Counted from the first letter of the stretch, positions 12,401 to 23,325 are shown. The stretch: 64,000 nucleotides of DNA from Cryptomeria japonica (GCF_030272615.1 NW_026729267.1:1-64000); one strand, 5' to 3'. Made by a program: numbers and translations. The notes: generated by a model from the letters alone, not told the origin.

Positions 12401-12433
12401 TCTTCCCCTAGTGAGATATAAATAACTGAACAA
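9425..12433 (-). CDS. Leucine-rich repeat receptor-like protein (RLP), single exon
   Basis: An uninterrupted 1002-codon frame, the only intact host-type gene in the window. The first Met is at 12433. Met17 (codon at 12383-12385) or Met24 gives a better signal peptide, because the hydrophobic core is residues about 28-45; I favour Met17. An LRRNT_2-type cap follows (FNCCDWEGVAC near residues 76-86), then about 28 extracellular plant-type LRRs (LxxLxLSxNxLxGxIP). They are interrupted by an island-like insert ending in WIKGRRTPYSKI. Four canonical repeats come next, then a juxtamembrane stretch and a TM helix at about residues 959-981 with GxxxG spacing (VGVGLSYGVG). A roughly 20-residue basic/aromatic cytoplasmic tail closes the protein and no kinase is present. 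This architecture is that of RLPs acting at the plasma membrane in pathogen or peptide perception, usually with SOBIR1/BAK1-type kinases (family knowledge). The ligand is unknown. CLV2-like developmental RLPs are the alternative. Confidence 0.93.
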   Translation of the reverse strand: MFSYLYLTRGRIVNCAMYPLSFKMTAGCGFLLIWVIMLHSQFPFSTGCLQDERSYLLDFKAGLNLSSGRLSSWRGFNCCDWEGVACDYHTSHVIRLDLSNDPYQFKQQLTGEVRTSLCNLQHLQYLDLSWNDFNGTSIPPQLLKLHRLEFLSLKNAGFGGEVPLELGNMSSLRHLDISDNFWLIQNSTYDYWDDEPCLKSSSFDAWVRNLRSLEFLDMSNVNLSMASEHWGDALSGLPNLTQIHLSDCELSGNIPDLSNLTRLSHLHIAYNSFPVQLPSWFENVSSLVSVDLSSCGINGFIPSNFMPRSRMSNLVLDSNYGLKGNLSFMVSHSSSLVVLSLSHCNLTGVFPTSIANFSKLMTMDLGYNNLEGSIPSSFGSLTSLRYLYLNYNQLSGQIPPSLCQLPTLSSLYLGDNQLSGAIPDCISKLASLNVLSLLSSGLRGNISLQLFENLTRLEQLDLSENQFVIDISTSWVPKFAHLYILELQSCNIEGNFPAFLSQQYQLSWLDLSDNNIVGNLPSWLWDLPNLDLLNLSNNQLEGSLPRKISHSFYTVDLHGNRVYGSLPALDFAANALDLSNNGFNGSIPTTIGIFDTLSLSGNNLTGEIPSSICNNSDYHRVLDLSKNKLTGMIPSNIGQCSGMEILKLAQNVLQGEIPKELGNLQSLRTLNLNGNRLQGIIPPSIANCTDLQIFDLGNNNFEGSIPVWIEKLTDLRILSLASNKFDGRIPPQLFRLQYLQILDLPDNQLSGNIPSDVSKLCALVNNSQSFHLQYSSYYLEAGSLDREYGMNFADEVTVWIKGRRTPYSKIIGQDKFMDLSHNNLSGNIPSELGLLRGLISLNISKNNLSGVIPESLGALTYLESLDLSENNLLGKIPIQLLNLTFLAVLNLSDNKLSGLIPQGKQFSTFEISSFLGNPNLHGPPLENRTQSLGFGRQHNYKELNNTTTESVDAVVMDRWWAVGVGLSYGVGFATVIAVLCFHMKWRYMCFSFMDNFIYDLCE

Positions 12434-12973
12434 TAAAAATAATTCAATGAATCTTTAAAGATGTTGGGATTGATAAATTTTGTGTTTTCGCAACACATGA
12501 CTTGATAAAAACACGGCAACTTTTACACCGACTTTGACTTGCAAAGACTACAAAAGTCTGGATATCTTAATCCACGACGATAGAAAATAATAGGAAAACC
12601 ATATCGTCACTTCACACGTCACTTTGACGAATTTTTCGCATATTTTGAAAGAGAAAGGTTTTTCTATATTTTAATGAATTAATTTGTTTACTCTAGGTGG
12701 TAGTTGCAAGTATAACTATAAGAATTTAAAGGGTCGATTTGGAGTAACACATAGTTTATATTTTTTATGGGTTAGGGGTTGTAGAATTAGAATCACACAT
12801 ACTGATATCTTTTATCAAATATGTAAAGATTGATGGAAAACATTTAGATACATCTTATTTAGACATAAATATAGGTGATTTAGATACTATTAAATCAAAT
12901 AAATTGATTATCAGAATTTTACAATTATTTTTTGGAATCTTTATGAGTTTAAAGTTTTAAAATTTTGATTATA
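12434..12973. other. Upstream region of the RLP gene
   Basis: The 5' flank of the minus-strand RLP gene. I see no clear TATA box at a defensible spacing and no conserved cis-element. It is AT-rich and ends where the duplicated repeat begins near 12974. Confidence 0.4.
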
Positions 12974-14130
12974 ATGTCACATTTAGGAAATCTGAAGATA
13001 AATTAAATTACATTTTTAATTTTAGATGTCAAGAAAGTAAACCATCATCTCTCTTTACTAGCATACACACATAGTTCCTTTTAAGAACTTCACATATTAC
13101 CCTCAATAGACCATGTTATTCTTCGCAATACTTAATACAAAATGTTATGAGATTGATTGAATCATGACTAGCCCCATGTCCCCATGCGGCTACTTATGAA
13201 CATTTTCTGCTTAAATTTAAGCAACTAGAGTGTTCCCGTGCAAAATTTTAATTAGCAAAAAAAGATAAATTGGAATCTTCCCCTATTTTGGTAGAGCAGC
13301 AGCTGCTTAAAAATTGAAAAAAAGGGGGGCTAGAAATAAGCAATAGCTGCTTATTTAAAAAATTAAAAAAACTGACATCTGGCTTTGCCATATTTATTCC
13401 CTCTCCTTTTTTTGCCTAGAAATTTTATTTGCAAGAATATTACTAATAATTTTATTTACAAAAATAATTTAAGAGAATTGCATAAAAATAACTAGCAATT
13501 TTGCTTTCCATGGGGCAAGTGCAGTTGCTGCTAGCCGAAATAAGCTAAGCAGCAGCATGGGGACATGCCCTAAATCATCAAACATAAGAATCTTTGATTT
13601 CTATTTTATCTTCAAAGGACAAGATACAAATGATTATATAACATGCAAGATAGATTTCCATTCATAGCATCATTTAAATTTGATTCTTGTTTGCATACAG
13701 CTGTAAAGTTCGCAGTCAAGACTGGCCTTGTTTTCTCTTGTGCCTATCATCACGTGACATGTTTTGATACAATTGTGTTCCCTCTTTTTACCCGTCTGAT
13801 AACAATCCGATTTGTACAAGTTGTTATGCATAAAATGGTCAAAAATTGGTCATTTCAAAGTGTTGCCTAATACTTGATCTCTATTGCGCCAATAACCGCA
13901 CACAACAAGACCAATAAATATTTATAAAATATCTTATAACAATTATAATATTCACCTTTTTACAAATTAATATGTACCTAAATATATTAATTTAGGTATA
14001 TGTTTAAAGCATATTTTATATATTATAAAGTTTAAAATGAGTGGTCAAAAAATTTGTTGACCACCCATAACCGCCTTCCTGCGTACCTGTTATGGGCCTA
14101 CTTGGCAAGAAATACCGTCAACTATGTTGC
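12974..14130. repeat. Duplicated segment, copy 1
   Basis: 12974-13690 is highly similar to 17874-18560. 13690-13800 matches 19553-19650, and 13800-14130 matches 20640-21100. Copy 1 is compact. Copy 2 carries extra DNA, including a TIR element (19067-19536), LINE debris and a SINE (20785-20912). The portion 13921-13944 is the uninterrupted equivalent of the SINE target. No ORF is conserved between copies. Confidence 0.85.
13171..13570. mobile_element. MITE-like element with terminal inverted repeats, copy 1
   Basis: The left end reads GCCCCATGTCCCCATGCGGC. The right end, reverse-complemented, reads GGGCATGTCCCCATGCTGCT, so about 20 bp form an imperfect TIR. The interior (about 400 bp) is non-coding and contains further small inverted words (AGCAGCTGCTTA / TAAGCAGC). 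Flanks give at most TA or a 3-bp target duplication, so the superfamily is not assignable. The same element sits at the same relative place in copy 2 (18071-18445) and therefore predates the duplication. Confidence 0.7.
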
Positions 14131-14148
14131 CTCTAAAAACTTTGGAAA

Positions 14149-14260
14149 ATGAAGATTTTTGGGGGCATTTTCATTGCTTGCTCTGCAAACCTTATTCTCC
14201 ACCATTTCTCTTTCCACTTGACTGTCTACAACACCAGTCCTTCTGCTCTCCCTCTACAAG
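14149..14260 (+). other. Possible isolated first exon
   Basis: An ATG at 14149 opens a frame (MKIFGGIFIACSANLILHH...) with a hydrophobic, signal-peptide-like start. It runs 37 codons to a good donor (CAAG|GTAACC at 14261). No downstream exon could be tied to it: within about 500 bp the sequence runs into the (AT)n tract. It could be a gene fragment or chance. Confidence 0.2.
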
Positions 14261-14674
14261 GTAACCCACGTGCTCTTCCTCCTTGCATATTGGATTTCCA
14301 ATGACGGTTTATGCTCCTTCGTACCTGCATTATGCTTTGTCTATTGATGATTTCTTTGTATGTGGTTTAGGGTTTCATTAAAATGCTCTCTGACAGTATA
14401 ATATTGCCGAAATCCTCACAGAGAATGGCAAAAAATTTGATTATTTGTGTACTGTTATTCTCTCCATTGTTTGTAATTCCATCATTTCTTTAAATGGTGT
14501 TGACGATTTCATTTCAATCATCTCTCGAGTTGTTTATAATGCCACAATAATTATATAGACAGCCAGAAAAATAGAGTATTATCGCGGTCTACAATGTTGA
14601 GGGTTTCATTTTCATTGTTTGTATCATTGAATTTAATAGGTGTACTATTATTGTCTCCATTTGAGGGTTTATAG

Positions 14675-14817
<143 letters not shown>

Positions 14818-15030
14818 TGCAAGCAACACAGTTAGCTGACATTAGAAACACAATCATATGAGATTTATATCTCAATTGGATATGGATCAATAGATAGTAG
14901 AAAAATAACAATGGAGTTTTGAGAACATTACAAAATATGGCACTATGTCACTTTATAATCATATCACGGTTATAGCTAAACTAAAACCGCAATTAAAGCT
15001 ATGAGATTTCCACAGTCCATTTTGTATTCT

Positions 15031-15241
15031 AATGTATTTTTCTGGATTCGATTGTGTGTATTTTTTCCCATCAACGTTTCAAATCACACTCCGTGATTCA
15101 TCATCAGGATGAAAAGAATTCCAAAGACATGAAAGATCATCCTGTCTTTGGAATTCTTTTCATCCTGATGATGAATCACGAAGTGTGATTTGAAACATTG
15201 ATGGGAAAAAATACACACAATCAAATCCAGAAAAATACATT
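15031..15241. repeat. Near-perfect long hairpin (99-bp arms, 13-nt loop)
   Basis: The arm at 15031-15129 is the reverse complement of 15143-15241 with 96 of 99 positions paired. The three mismatches are all C on the left arm against T-equivalent on the right arm, and two of them are CpG on the left. The loop is 13 nt (15130-15142). No ORF spans it. The structure fits a foldback element or a young inverted duplication able to give a long dsRNA precursor. The arms do not end in a recognisable TIR superfamily motif. Confidence 0.93.
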
Positions 15242-15297
15242 ACAATAAAACTGCAACATTCAGAGTGCTAAAAAAATATAATTGATCACAGACTTCA

Positions 15298-16298
15298 TCA
15301 ATTATCCATATGGGTATTAAATGGAGGAGGTGTCACATATTCATGCCTAGAAGACTCTAGGCCAGCATAGGTGTTTTGTTGGTTTGGAGGGGCTTGTAAG
15401 CAACTTGCTATATGAGCAAGAAATGCCTGGTTTGCACCTGAATTAAGTTGCATGATGTCTGAGAATCTAGGTGCAATCCCAACTTGGATATTACTAATAG
15501 TTGCAAAAGTTGGAGACAAGAGGTTCAACATATATCGATCAAAATTGGGTGTTGGTGGGGTACAGGATCCACAGTTGTGATCATATATTTTCTTTTCTTT
15601 GGTTGTATATCTTTCTTTTTAGCTGCCTTCCTCTCCCTCTCAATCTTTGCTTTCTCATCTTTCTTTGACTTCTCTTATTTTTGAATCAACCTTTCTTAGG
15701 ATTCCTGCAATCTTTTTGTTGCTTTTCCCATCGTCATAGCCTCCCTTTCTACCGCATCTACTTCACGTTCTGCCATCCTCTACTTCATTTGTTCTTTCAT
15801 TCATTCTTGTGATTCCTCATTTCCTTTCCTTTCAACCTCTTTCTCATTTAGAATTTTAATGTAGTTATCAGATGTCAAGTTTTGTGACTGCCTACTAAGA
15901 CATAGCACCCCTCTCCTACCTTCCCACAAAGATTGATTCATTCTCTGCACTGCAAGTCTCAAGAATTTGTTGATTTTACTTAGCACTTTCTGCCCATCCT
16001 CTTTGGTGCATGGCACAAAGTCATCTTTTTGTTAACTTATGCGAATTTCTTGTTCACAATCAACACCATCTTGCTACTCCTAATTGGTTGCATTAGTGAA
16101 GTAATGGATCACCTCTACTCGATCAATTTTTTGGGGAGTTTGCATGAAAAGGGTTACATCATTAGACATGCAATTTGATTGCACTCCAATATTTGTGGCT
16201 TCTTCTTGAAGCCACTTTGGTATGTGTAAAGTGGAAAATTGAACCCTAGTGATTCCTGACCTAGGAGAGAGAAAGGAAATCACTAGGATGGTTTTCAC
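15298..16298 (-). pseudogene. Decayed unrecognised ORF, Lys/Glu-rich coiled-coil part
   Basis: One reading frame runs from 16298 to about 15560. It has several in-frame stops (in TNATN*E*QDGV, GNEESQE*MKEQMK*RMAE and LQES*ERLIQK*EKS contexts), then continues in another frame to 15298 (MLNLLSPTFATISN...). The middle is a charged, helix-prone segment (ERERKAAKKK). Many stops stand where Gln would fit the heptads. I recognise no family. It could be a TE-borne protein or a dead host gene. Confidence 0.45.
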
Positions 16299-17442
16299 TT
16301 GGGAGATACTTTACATTCAAAAGAGGGGTTGAATTCACTAGATCCAAACCCTAGAAAGAATAAGGATCTAAATACTAAGTGAATTGCAAGGTTTGGAATG
16401 TAATTTGTCCTCTTTTGTAAGTAGAAGAGTTGACTTGTCGACTATGCAGAAAATGAAGATAAAATGGATGAAATAAGGAGTTATCATTTCTGGATCACGT
16501 TGTAACTTCAGATCTGAGATATTTAGACTGATACAGATCTACCCTACAAATTTGGAAAAAATTCAACAGGACTGGGTTGAATTTGCACCCGGTCCTCCAA
16601 AAAAATTGTGCATCGAAAAAGGTTTTTCCGTCTCTAAAAAATGAAGCTTAAATCTACAATTACAACTACGCACTTGCAACCTACACATAAAAAAGAAGGG
16701 ACGAAGGGTTGCAGATAAGAGTTTGCCTTAGTCAAACCCCGGTTGAGGAATCAACCTTGAAAGAAAGTAATTGCAAATGCTTAAATGTAAATAATGGAAA
16801 TGTATACCTTGCAGATATGCAATTTGTTGATGATGGTGGCTTTGTTTCTTGAATGTAAGCACAAGAGTTGCATGAAATGGCATGTAACATGACAAAACTG
16901 TAACACACACACATGCTTGGAAATGAATGTTGTAATGTTACTCCAATGGATGAATGAAGAAGACACACGAAGAAGAAGATTTGATGGATGCTTGAAGACT
17001 TGGACACTTGAACACTTGATGACAATAATGGAGACCTTCCATGAGTTTACCCAATTTTTTCTTATCTTCGTTTAATCTTGTATATATTATCTTGCCAAAT
17101 GAGGGAATTAAGTCCCCTTTTATACATGCCTAGGAGAATTAATTTTAGTCTCATTGAAGGCCGACATAAGGGAAATTTAAATCTTGGAGAGCAAATTAGG
17201 GTCAAGGTTCAGATGGACCCATATTATGGCCACCCAAAGAGGGAGGACAGGGGTGCCACATCCCTATCTTGCCCTATTTTGGGTATGGGATAGGATCACA
17301 AGGTGATACAAGGGATAAAACAAAAGGAGATTTGGAATGATGATGTAGAGAGGGGTCTCAATTGAGTAGGGAAATGCTATCTCTAAGGTGAGGACCTAAA
17401 ATATGATCAAAATTGCAAGGGTTGCAATTTTACGATGCCACA
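16299..17442 (-). mobile_element. Probable LTR, right edge at 17442
   Basis: The sequence GATGCCACA ending at 17442 is followed at once by TTTACCCCCACTTT. On the minus strand this is a purine tract (AAAGTGGGGGTAAA) abutting TGTGGCATC, the usual PPT-3' LTR junction. The LTR would extend leftward from 17442. Its left boundary is not defined and may be inside the stated range. No partner LTR is visible. Confidence 0.4.
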
Positions 17443-17456
17443 TTTACCCCCACTTT
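17443..17456 (-). other. Polypurine tract next to putative 3' LTR
   Basis: Reads AAAGTGGGGGTAAA on the minus strand, immediately upstream of the TG start of the putative LTR. It would prime plus-strand DNA synthesis in reverse transcription. The interior of that element would lie to the right, where only unrecognised sequence (17457-17870) precedes the duplicated repeat. Confidence 0.45.
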
Positions 17457-17873
17457 AGCAAGAATATGACTTACACCAATACTATCGATAAAGTAGAGGA
17501 AAAAGAAAGATGAAGATGAGAAATGCAGAGCAATACCACAAGGAGTATAAAACATGACTGATCTTGAGGAACAAAGACCCCAATCTTAGGATCTTAACTC
17601 ACTCAAACATATGCAAGAGTACACAAGACAAAAGGAACAAGACAAACAAAAACAAAACCAAGCACAAAAGATATATGACAAAAACAAAACATGAGACCAC
17701 AAATCAACTAGCTGAAGAGACCTCGATACTCAAATGTCTCAAACAACTAATTGAAATGCAAAGACAAATGCCATCACATAAACACCAATAATTACATAAA
17801 AGAACAAAGCTGAAATCATCCATGAACCATCAATAGTAAAACTATGAGCTCATGAGAGGAAGAAAATAAATAA

Positions 17874-18640
17874 TGTCACATTTAGGAAATTTGAAGATAA
17901 AATATATTACATTTATAATTTTAGATGTCAAGAAAGTAAACCATCATCTCTCTTTACTAGCATACACACATAGTTCCTTTTAAGAACTTCATATATTACC
18001 CTCAATAGACCATGTTATTCTTCGCAATACTTAATACAAAGTGTTATGAGATTGATTGAATCATGACTAACCCCATGTCCCCATGCGACTGCTTATGAAC
18101 ATTTTTTGCTTAAATTTAAGCAGCTAGAGTGTTCCCATGCAAAATTTTAATTAGCAAAAAAGGATAAATTGGAATCTTCCCCGGTAGAGCAGCAACTGCT
18201 TAAAAATTAAAAATAAGCTTTGAAAAAAAAGGGGAGCTAGAAATAAGCAGTGACTGCTTATTTAAAAGGAATCTTCTCCTTTTTTTTTGCCTACAAATTT
18301 TATTTGCAAGAATATTACTAATAATTTCATTTACAAAAATAATTTAAGAGGATTGCATAAAAATAAGTAGCAACTCTACTTTCCATGGGGAAAGTGCAAC
18401 TACTGCTAGCCAGAATAAGCTAAGTAGTAGCATGGGGACATGCCCTAAATCATCAAACATAAGAATCTTTGATTTCTATCTTATCTTGAAATGACAAGAT
18501 ACAAATGATAATATAAAATGCAAGATATATTTCCATTCATAGCATCATTTAAAATTGATTCCTGCTTGCATACATCATAATCATGCGAGTAACATTGATT
18601 CCAAGTTCATGATTTACCTATACATCATGATCTTTTCCAT
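17874..18640. repeat. Duplicated segment, copy 2 (first part)
   Basis: Closely matches 12974-13690 (for example GTCAAGAAAGTAAACCATCA and CTAGCATACACACATAGTT). After 18560 it continues into sequence shared with the older copy at 8100-8640, which copy 1 lacks. Copy 1 therefore carries a deletion there. Confidence 0.85.
18071..18445. mobile_element. MITE-like element with terminal inverted repeats, copy 2
   Basis: The equivalent of 13171-13570 in the second copy: left end CCCCATGTCCCCATGC, right end GCATGGGGACATGCCC. It has small internal indels relative to copy 1, and both copies sit at the same relative site. Confidence 0.7.
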
Positions 18641-19066
18641 AAGATGCATTTCCTAAATCTTGTAGTATTTGTAACTCTACATCCTAGGCTATTAACTATG
18701 GTAGACACTATGTCACACCCGATCTTTTCATCTTTTACAAGTGTAGTGATAACTTTGTCTTTTCTTTTTATCTTGTAAATATGAAAGAAAGAGGAATAAG
18801 GAGGGAAGTGGGAAATGTTTGAAGGGAATCTTCTCACTCACGTTTCCGATGGTATGCAGATTTTTGATGGATTAGAGTTTGTCGTATATTCAGACCTCTC
18901 TTGTAAGTTTCCATGGAGAAAACACTGTGTAAAGAAAGAATTATGTGAACTTTGAAATGAAAAGTCATTGGTCTTGTCTACAGTACTCATGCGATTTGTA
19001 CAGAAGCCTTCCATGTTGTTTCCACACCTCATCTCTTCCACCCATTATTGACTAACTCTGTCTGTC

Positions 19067-19536
19067 ACTAGGGGAAGAGCACCAATAGTTGAGAACCCTA
19101 ACTTCACGCTTCTCAAAATCCTACGTGGAAATTTCAAATCACTCCCAATTTTTTACAATAGCTTACTTGGCAAGACCCCTTCTTATAACTAAGCTTTCAG
19201 TGCCACATTATCAAGTATGGTGCCACATCAACATGATTTTTGCCAAGGTGTCCAAAACAACCCCCCCAAAATGTGAGAACAATAGGCATGCAATAGAGGC
19301 CCCAATAGTTGTGCAGCTGATGTGGCTTCACCTGATTGGTTACTTTTTACAATATTAGTACATTTCCTAACAACTATTGGTACATTTCCTAAGGACCATT
19401 GGTACATTTCCTAATAAAAATTGATATTTCATGTTTCAAACAATAGGTTTTATTTGTTCAATTTTTGGAACAAAAGGTATCAATAACCCTCACAACAATT
19501 GGTACATGCTCAACTACTGGTGCTCTTCCCCTAGTC
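19067..19536. mobile_element. TIR element, CACTAGGGG-type ends
   Basis: The left end reads CACTAGGGGAAGAGCACCAA (start 19067). The right end, reverse-complemented, reads GACTAGGGGAAGAGCACCAG, and TAGTTGAG follows in both, giving a 26-28 bp TIR with two or three differences. It is flanked by TCA-like 3-bp words. The interior is about 470 bp, non-coding, with repeated TTGGTACATTTCCTAA units near 19330-19420. The CACTA-like terminus and 3-bp duplication suggest a CACTA derivative, but PIF/Harbinger is not excluded. A similar single end (CTAGGGGAAGAACAACAGTAG) lies at 20498. Confidence 0.65.
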
Positions 19537-20035
19537 ACCTGTCACTCACACACAACTGTAAGGTTCCCAGTCAAGACTGGTATTGTTTTCTCTTGTGCCT
19601 GTTAGCACATGACACATTTTTGTACAATCATGTTCCCTCTTTTTTCTGCAAACTTTACAAGATCTCTTATGCCACCTCATATTAGATCTAGCAACATCAC
19701 TATTGAAAGTAATTTTCATGTTTAAATGATGTTCATCCTTACTATAAACCATATTTTTACCTATTTCTCAATAATTTTCACTTGATCTCAAATGTGAATC
19801 ATGATTCATTGGTGGTTGTGAGTAGGAATTGATTGTTTCTTTATGTCATCCATATTTTCTTTATTATCTTAAGGTTTCATTGAACGAGTTAGGTACGAAG
19901 ACAATGAATCTACATATATTAGTGTTTTGAATGCACACTTTGATAAGATCTTTGTCATAATGTCTATTAGATAAGTCATCATAAAATAGAATAAAATAGA
20001 AAAAAAATAGTGTAGAAGATGAGAAAAACATTTCA

Positions 20036-20400
20036 AGACGCTTTCCAAGCAATAATTCAAAAATGGCCAAATTGGAAATCTATGCATGTCCCAGCTCAAG
20101 GTGCCTCTAAAGGGATAATAACATTATGGAATCCAAAGAAGGTGATAGCATAACTAGTAAGTGAAGGTAGCAATTGGCAAATGTTTAGTATTTAGTGTTT
20201 TGATCTCTCATTTAGAATAGTTAATGTTTATGGGGCCACACCTACACATGAGAAAAAGAGACTTTAGGATACATTATCTACAATCATTCAACAACTTGTA
20301 AATCAAAATGTTATCCTTGGTGGAAACTTTAATGCAATTGTCTCCCCTCAAGAGAAAAAAGGTGGAATATGCTCGCCCCAAAAAGACCATTGAGGATTTT
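20036..20400 (+). pseudogene. LINE (L1-type) endonuclease fragment
   Basis: The + strand translation gives fragments typical of the APE-type endonuclease of plant L1 LINEs: IIQKWPNWKS, GIITLWNPKKV, VNVYGATPTHEKKRL and ILGGNFNAIVSPQEKKGG. The last corresponds to the GGDFN active-site region with Asp replaced by Asn. In-frame stops are present. It lacks both the N-terminal Asn/Glu part and any RT. It lies between the two parts of duplicated copy 2, so it belongs to the inserted DNA absent from copy 1. Confidence 0.75.
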
Positions 20401-20497
20401 TTTTGCCCCCAACAACTTGAGACACACACTTTTTTAGTTATATTCTCACGTAACCCTCTAGATAACCCTAGATACTATAAATGAAGCTAGTAATGTT

Positions 20498-20522
20498 CTA
20501 GGGGAAGAACAACAGTAGTCGT
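20498..20522. repeat. Single TIR end related to the 19067-19536 element
   Basis: CTAGGGGAAGAACAACAGTAG is a close relative of the TIR at 19067 (CTAGGGGAAGAGCACCAATAG). No matching opposite end was found nearby, so it is a fragment or one end of a larger rearranged copy. Confidence 0.45.
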
Positions 20523-20639
20523 CATAGCTTACATGGCACACTCATAGATCTTAAATGGTATATCATATTTTGATGACTTCTTTAGTTGTCTTCGTATGTG
20601 ACTTAACTTCTTATTGCTATTGATCTGGCTTCTGGGTAG

Positions 20640-21100
20640 TAATGATCTGATTTGTACGAGTTGTTATGTGTAAAAAGGTCAAAAATTGGTCATTTCAAAG
20701 TGTTACCTGATACTTAACCTCTATTCCATCAATAACCGAACAAACCAAGATCGATACATATTTATAAAATATCTAATAACTATTTTTTATTTTTTTGATA
20801 AGTAATGGGCCAAAGCCGATAAGGTGTACATACTCTATCCCTTTGTGGGATTTGAACTTGTAACCTCTATTTCAAGAGCACAAGTTCTCCACTAGTAGGC
20901 CAACTCAAGTTGTAAAATATCTAATAACTATTATAATATTCACCTTTTTATAAATTAATATATACCTAAATATATTAATTTAGGCATATGTTTAAAACAT
21001 ATTTTAAATATTATAAATTTTAAAATGGGTGGTCAAAACTTATTTTTACTACGCATAACCACCTTCCCACATTATGGACCCACTTGGCATGAACTACTGC
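20640..21100. repeat. Duplicated segment, copy 2 (last part)
   Basis: Matches 13795-14130 (GGTCAAAAATTGGTCATTTC, TATTCACCTTTTTA-AAATTAATAT and further words to the CTTGGCA...AACTA words), interrupted only by the SINE at 20785-20912. Confidence 0.85.
20785..20912 (-). mobile_element. tRNA-derived SINE with 20-bp target duplication
   Basis: On the minus strand the head contains a Pol III A box (TGGCCTACTAGTGG) and, about 30 bp on, a B box (AAGTTCAAATCCC). A short unrelated body and a GGCTTTGGCCC...TTATC tail plus A-rich end follow. The element is bracketed by perfect 20-bp direct repeats (TAAAATATCTAATAACTATT) at 20765-20784 and 20913-20932. The paralogous locus at 13921-13944 has that sequence once, with no insert. 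All SINE hallmarks are visible. It resembles Au-type plant SINEs from memory, but family assignment is not verified. Confidence 0.9.
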
Positions 21101-23325
21101 CAACTACATTGCCCTAAAAACTTGGGTATTCTCACTTGTGATCTTGTTATTGAGCCTTGCATTCAACTTCATCCATATATTCTTGTATTTGATAATGCTT
21201 TTGTTCCTACATCTATGTATTCTTGTGATCAAATGCAACAAGACATATATTGTCTTCTAAATAAAGTGACTCAAGATGACTACTTGATAAACATTGCAAT
21301 TTTTTTTGTAGACTTTTGTCTAACGGATTTGGGAGACAACATTGACATATATATTATCTTTGATAGATTTGATTCTTCTTTAGTTTTTTGGGAGGGAACA
21401 CTCTAACCCTCTTGTTCATTCTCTATATAATAATTCTTTACAATTGGACATGAGCATGAATACTTTGGAATAATTTGGAGAAAGCATCTTTGTCTTGAAA
21501 AGAGATAATTGTATTTGGGTCTTGTTCTTCATTCATCTTCATGAAATTTTAGATCATATTTTTTAGCAATATGGCTTATAATGCATGATTTGGAGCAAGC
21601 AATTTTCAGCATCAACCTGGGTGCAACTAAAGAACTTTTGGACTCCATACATTTTGAGATTTCTTCCTACATTTCCTTTCGAGAATGGGAAGACATCATT
21701 CATATACCTTTTATTTTATTTTTTCCTAAGAGGAAGAATTACATTCAACGATTGTGGACCATCTTCTATATCTAGCTTTGATCATTTGTTATTGACATAT
21801 TTTCTACTTTGAGGGGATCTTACATGGTCAAGTTCTTCTCTCTTATGGAGATAAATTTTCCTTACATGTGGTTTTTTTCTTATCATTCTTCTTTGAGATT
21901 ATTTTACATTTTTATCTCATTCAAGGAGGACTTTTTTCCCATTGAGTTTTCTCATTTTCTATACCTATGAGAGAGTGCATTATATTTGTACAAGGTGCCT
22001 AACATGGTCTAGTAGCTAGGACTCATCTTGTAGTGTTTTCTTTTTTGTACCTTCTCCCTAAGTTGCACTTAATTAATGGTGTACAGAGATGATATGCAAA
22101 TGTGCTTTTGATTGATATTCATAGTTACTTTTGATGTTATAACCTCCATGTGATTCATTTGAGTTTCTTGGGGAAGTTTGTGAGATTTTTTGGTCAAAAT
22201 CCAAATCAGATTCCTTCAATCTTTCCTCTTCACTCTCCAATTTTTTGGCTTGTTAAGCACATTAATGTTCCATTTCAATGTGTTTCCTACTCTCTACACT
22301 CCTCCATTCATCCTTATGTTGATTTAATTTATGTTTATATATTATGTTTTACTAGTATTTTGACCTCATTTTACTCTTATAAAAGAAAATGAGGAGACCA
22401 AATGGATATATAACTTCACTCATTCAACTAAAATGGTCAGTGGTCTATCTTATTCTTCCCTTAATAATCATCCAATTATAAAGTTATTATTGGATGATGG
22501 TGTTCTATGAAACATGAGATCTAATGAAGGTAGCTCATTTTTTAAGGAAATGGAAGAGGGGAGCCTTATTCATCTGCCCTTCTGATTCCATCAACTATAG
22601 TAAGTATTTTTATATAAGGATGACATCTATCCCCACTCTAGAAGAATGGTGACATGCACCTCATTAGTGGTATTGGATTATATTCTAGAAATGACGAGAC
22701 CAATTAAAAGAATTGTCAACTACATGATAGTAAAAGTATCAATTATACATCCCTAGGCAAGTCACACATTGCTTGGTATTTATACACTAAATCATCAAGG
22801 GATTTACTTGTTATCGAGACAAACAAGGGTCCTTGGCAAGTGCAACTACCAGAATACACAAAAACTGGAGCTATTTCCACATAAATAATTATGTTCTATT
22901 ATGTGTTGTTGTGGCCTTTAACTTTATGTCACATCCAGTTTCTCATTTTCCTAATAGTCCTATTGGGGGGATGACATTTTCTCTACTTCTTTTGCAACTC
23001 ACCCCTGGTGCTATAGAAAAAACACTTCAACAATAAAGAGATTTTGGGGATATTCACCATCATAAATAAATATTAGATAATTAAATTATTTTAAATCTTA
23101 AAATATATATTTTATTTTAATTTTTTTAAATAATAAACTAAAGGTAAAATTAATGTGATAAGAATGAATAAAACTTAAAATTTCTCTCTAAATTGATTTT
23201 ACTCAAAATCATGAATAAAAATTCGAAAAATACCATCTAGCTTGTTTGGTTTTGAGCTTGTTCATAAATGCATCAAATTTTTCTTTTGAGATTTTGACAA
23301 ATCTTAGGACAAAATGTGATTTATC
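21101..23325. other. No recognisable gene
   Basis: About 2.2 kb with short open stretches on + (21074-21406, 110 codons; 21581-21812; 22150-22392). They are rich in Phe/Ile/Tyr and have no motif I recognise. The T-rich, Phe-heavy composition suggests decayed non-coding TE sequence rather than exons. Confidence 0.4.

Noticed and set aside
20785-20912. Functional tRNA gene
   Set aside because: A and B boxes are present but no cloverleaf fits, and target duplications plus A-tail show a SINE.
21074-21406. 110-codon + frame as a small host gene
   Set aside because: Starts inside the duplicated repeat, Phe/Ile/Tyr-rich, no motif and no splice context.
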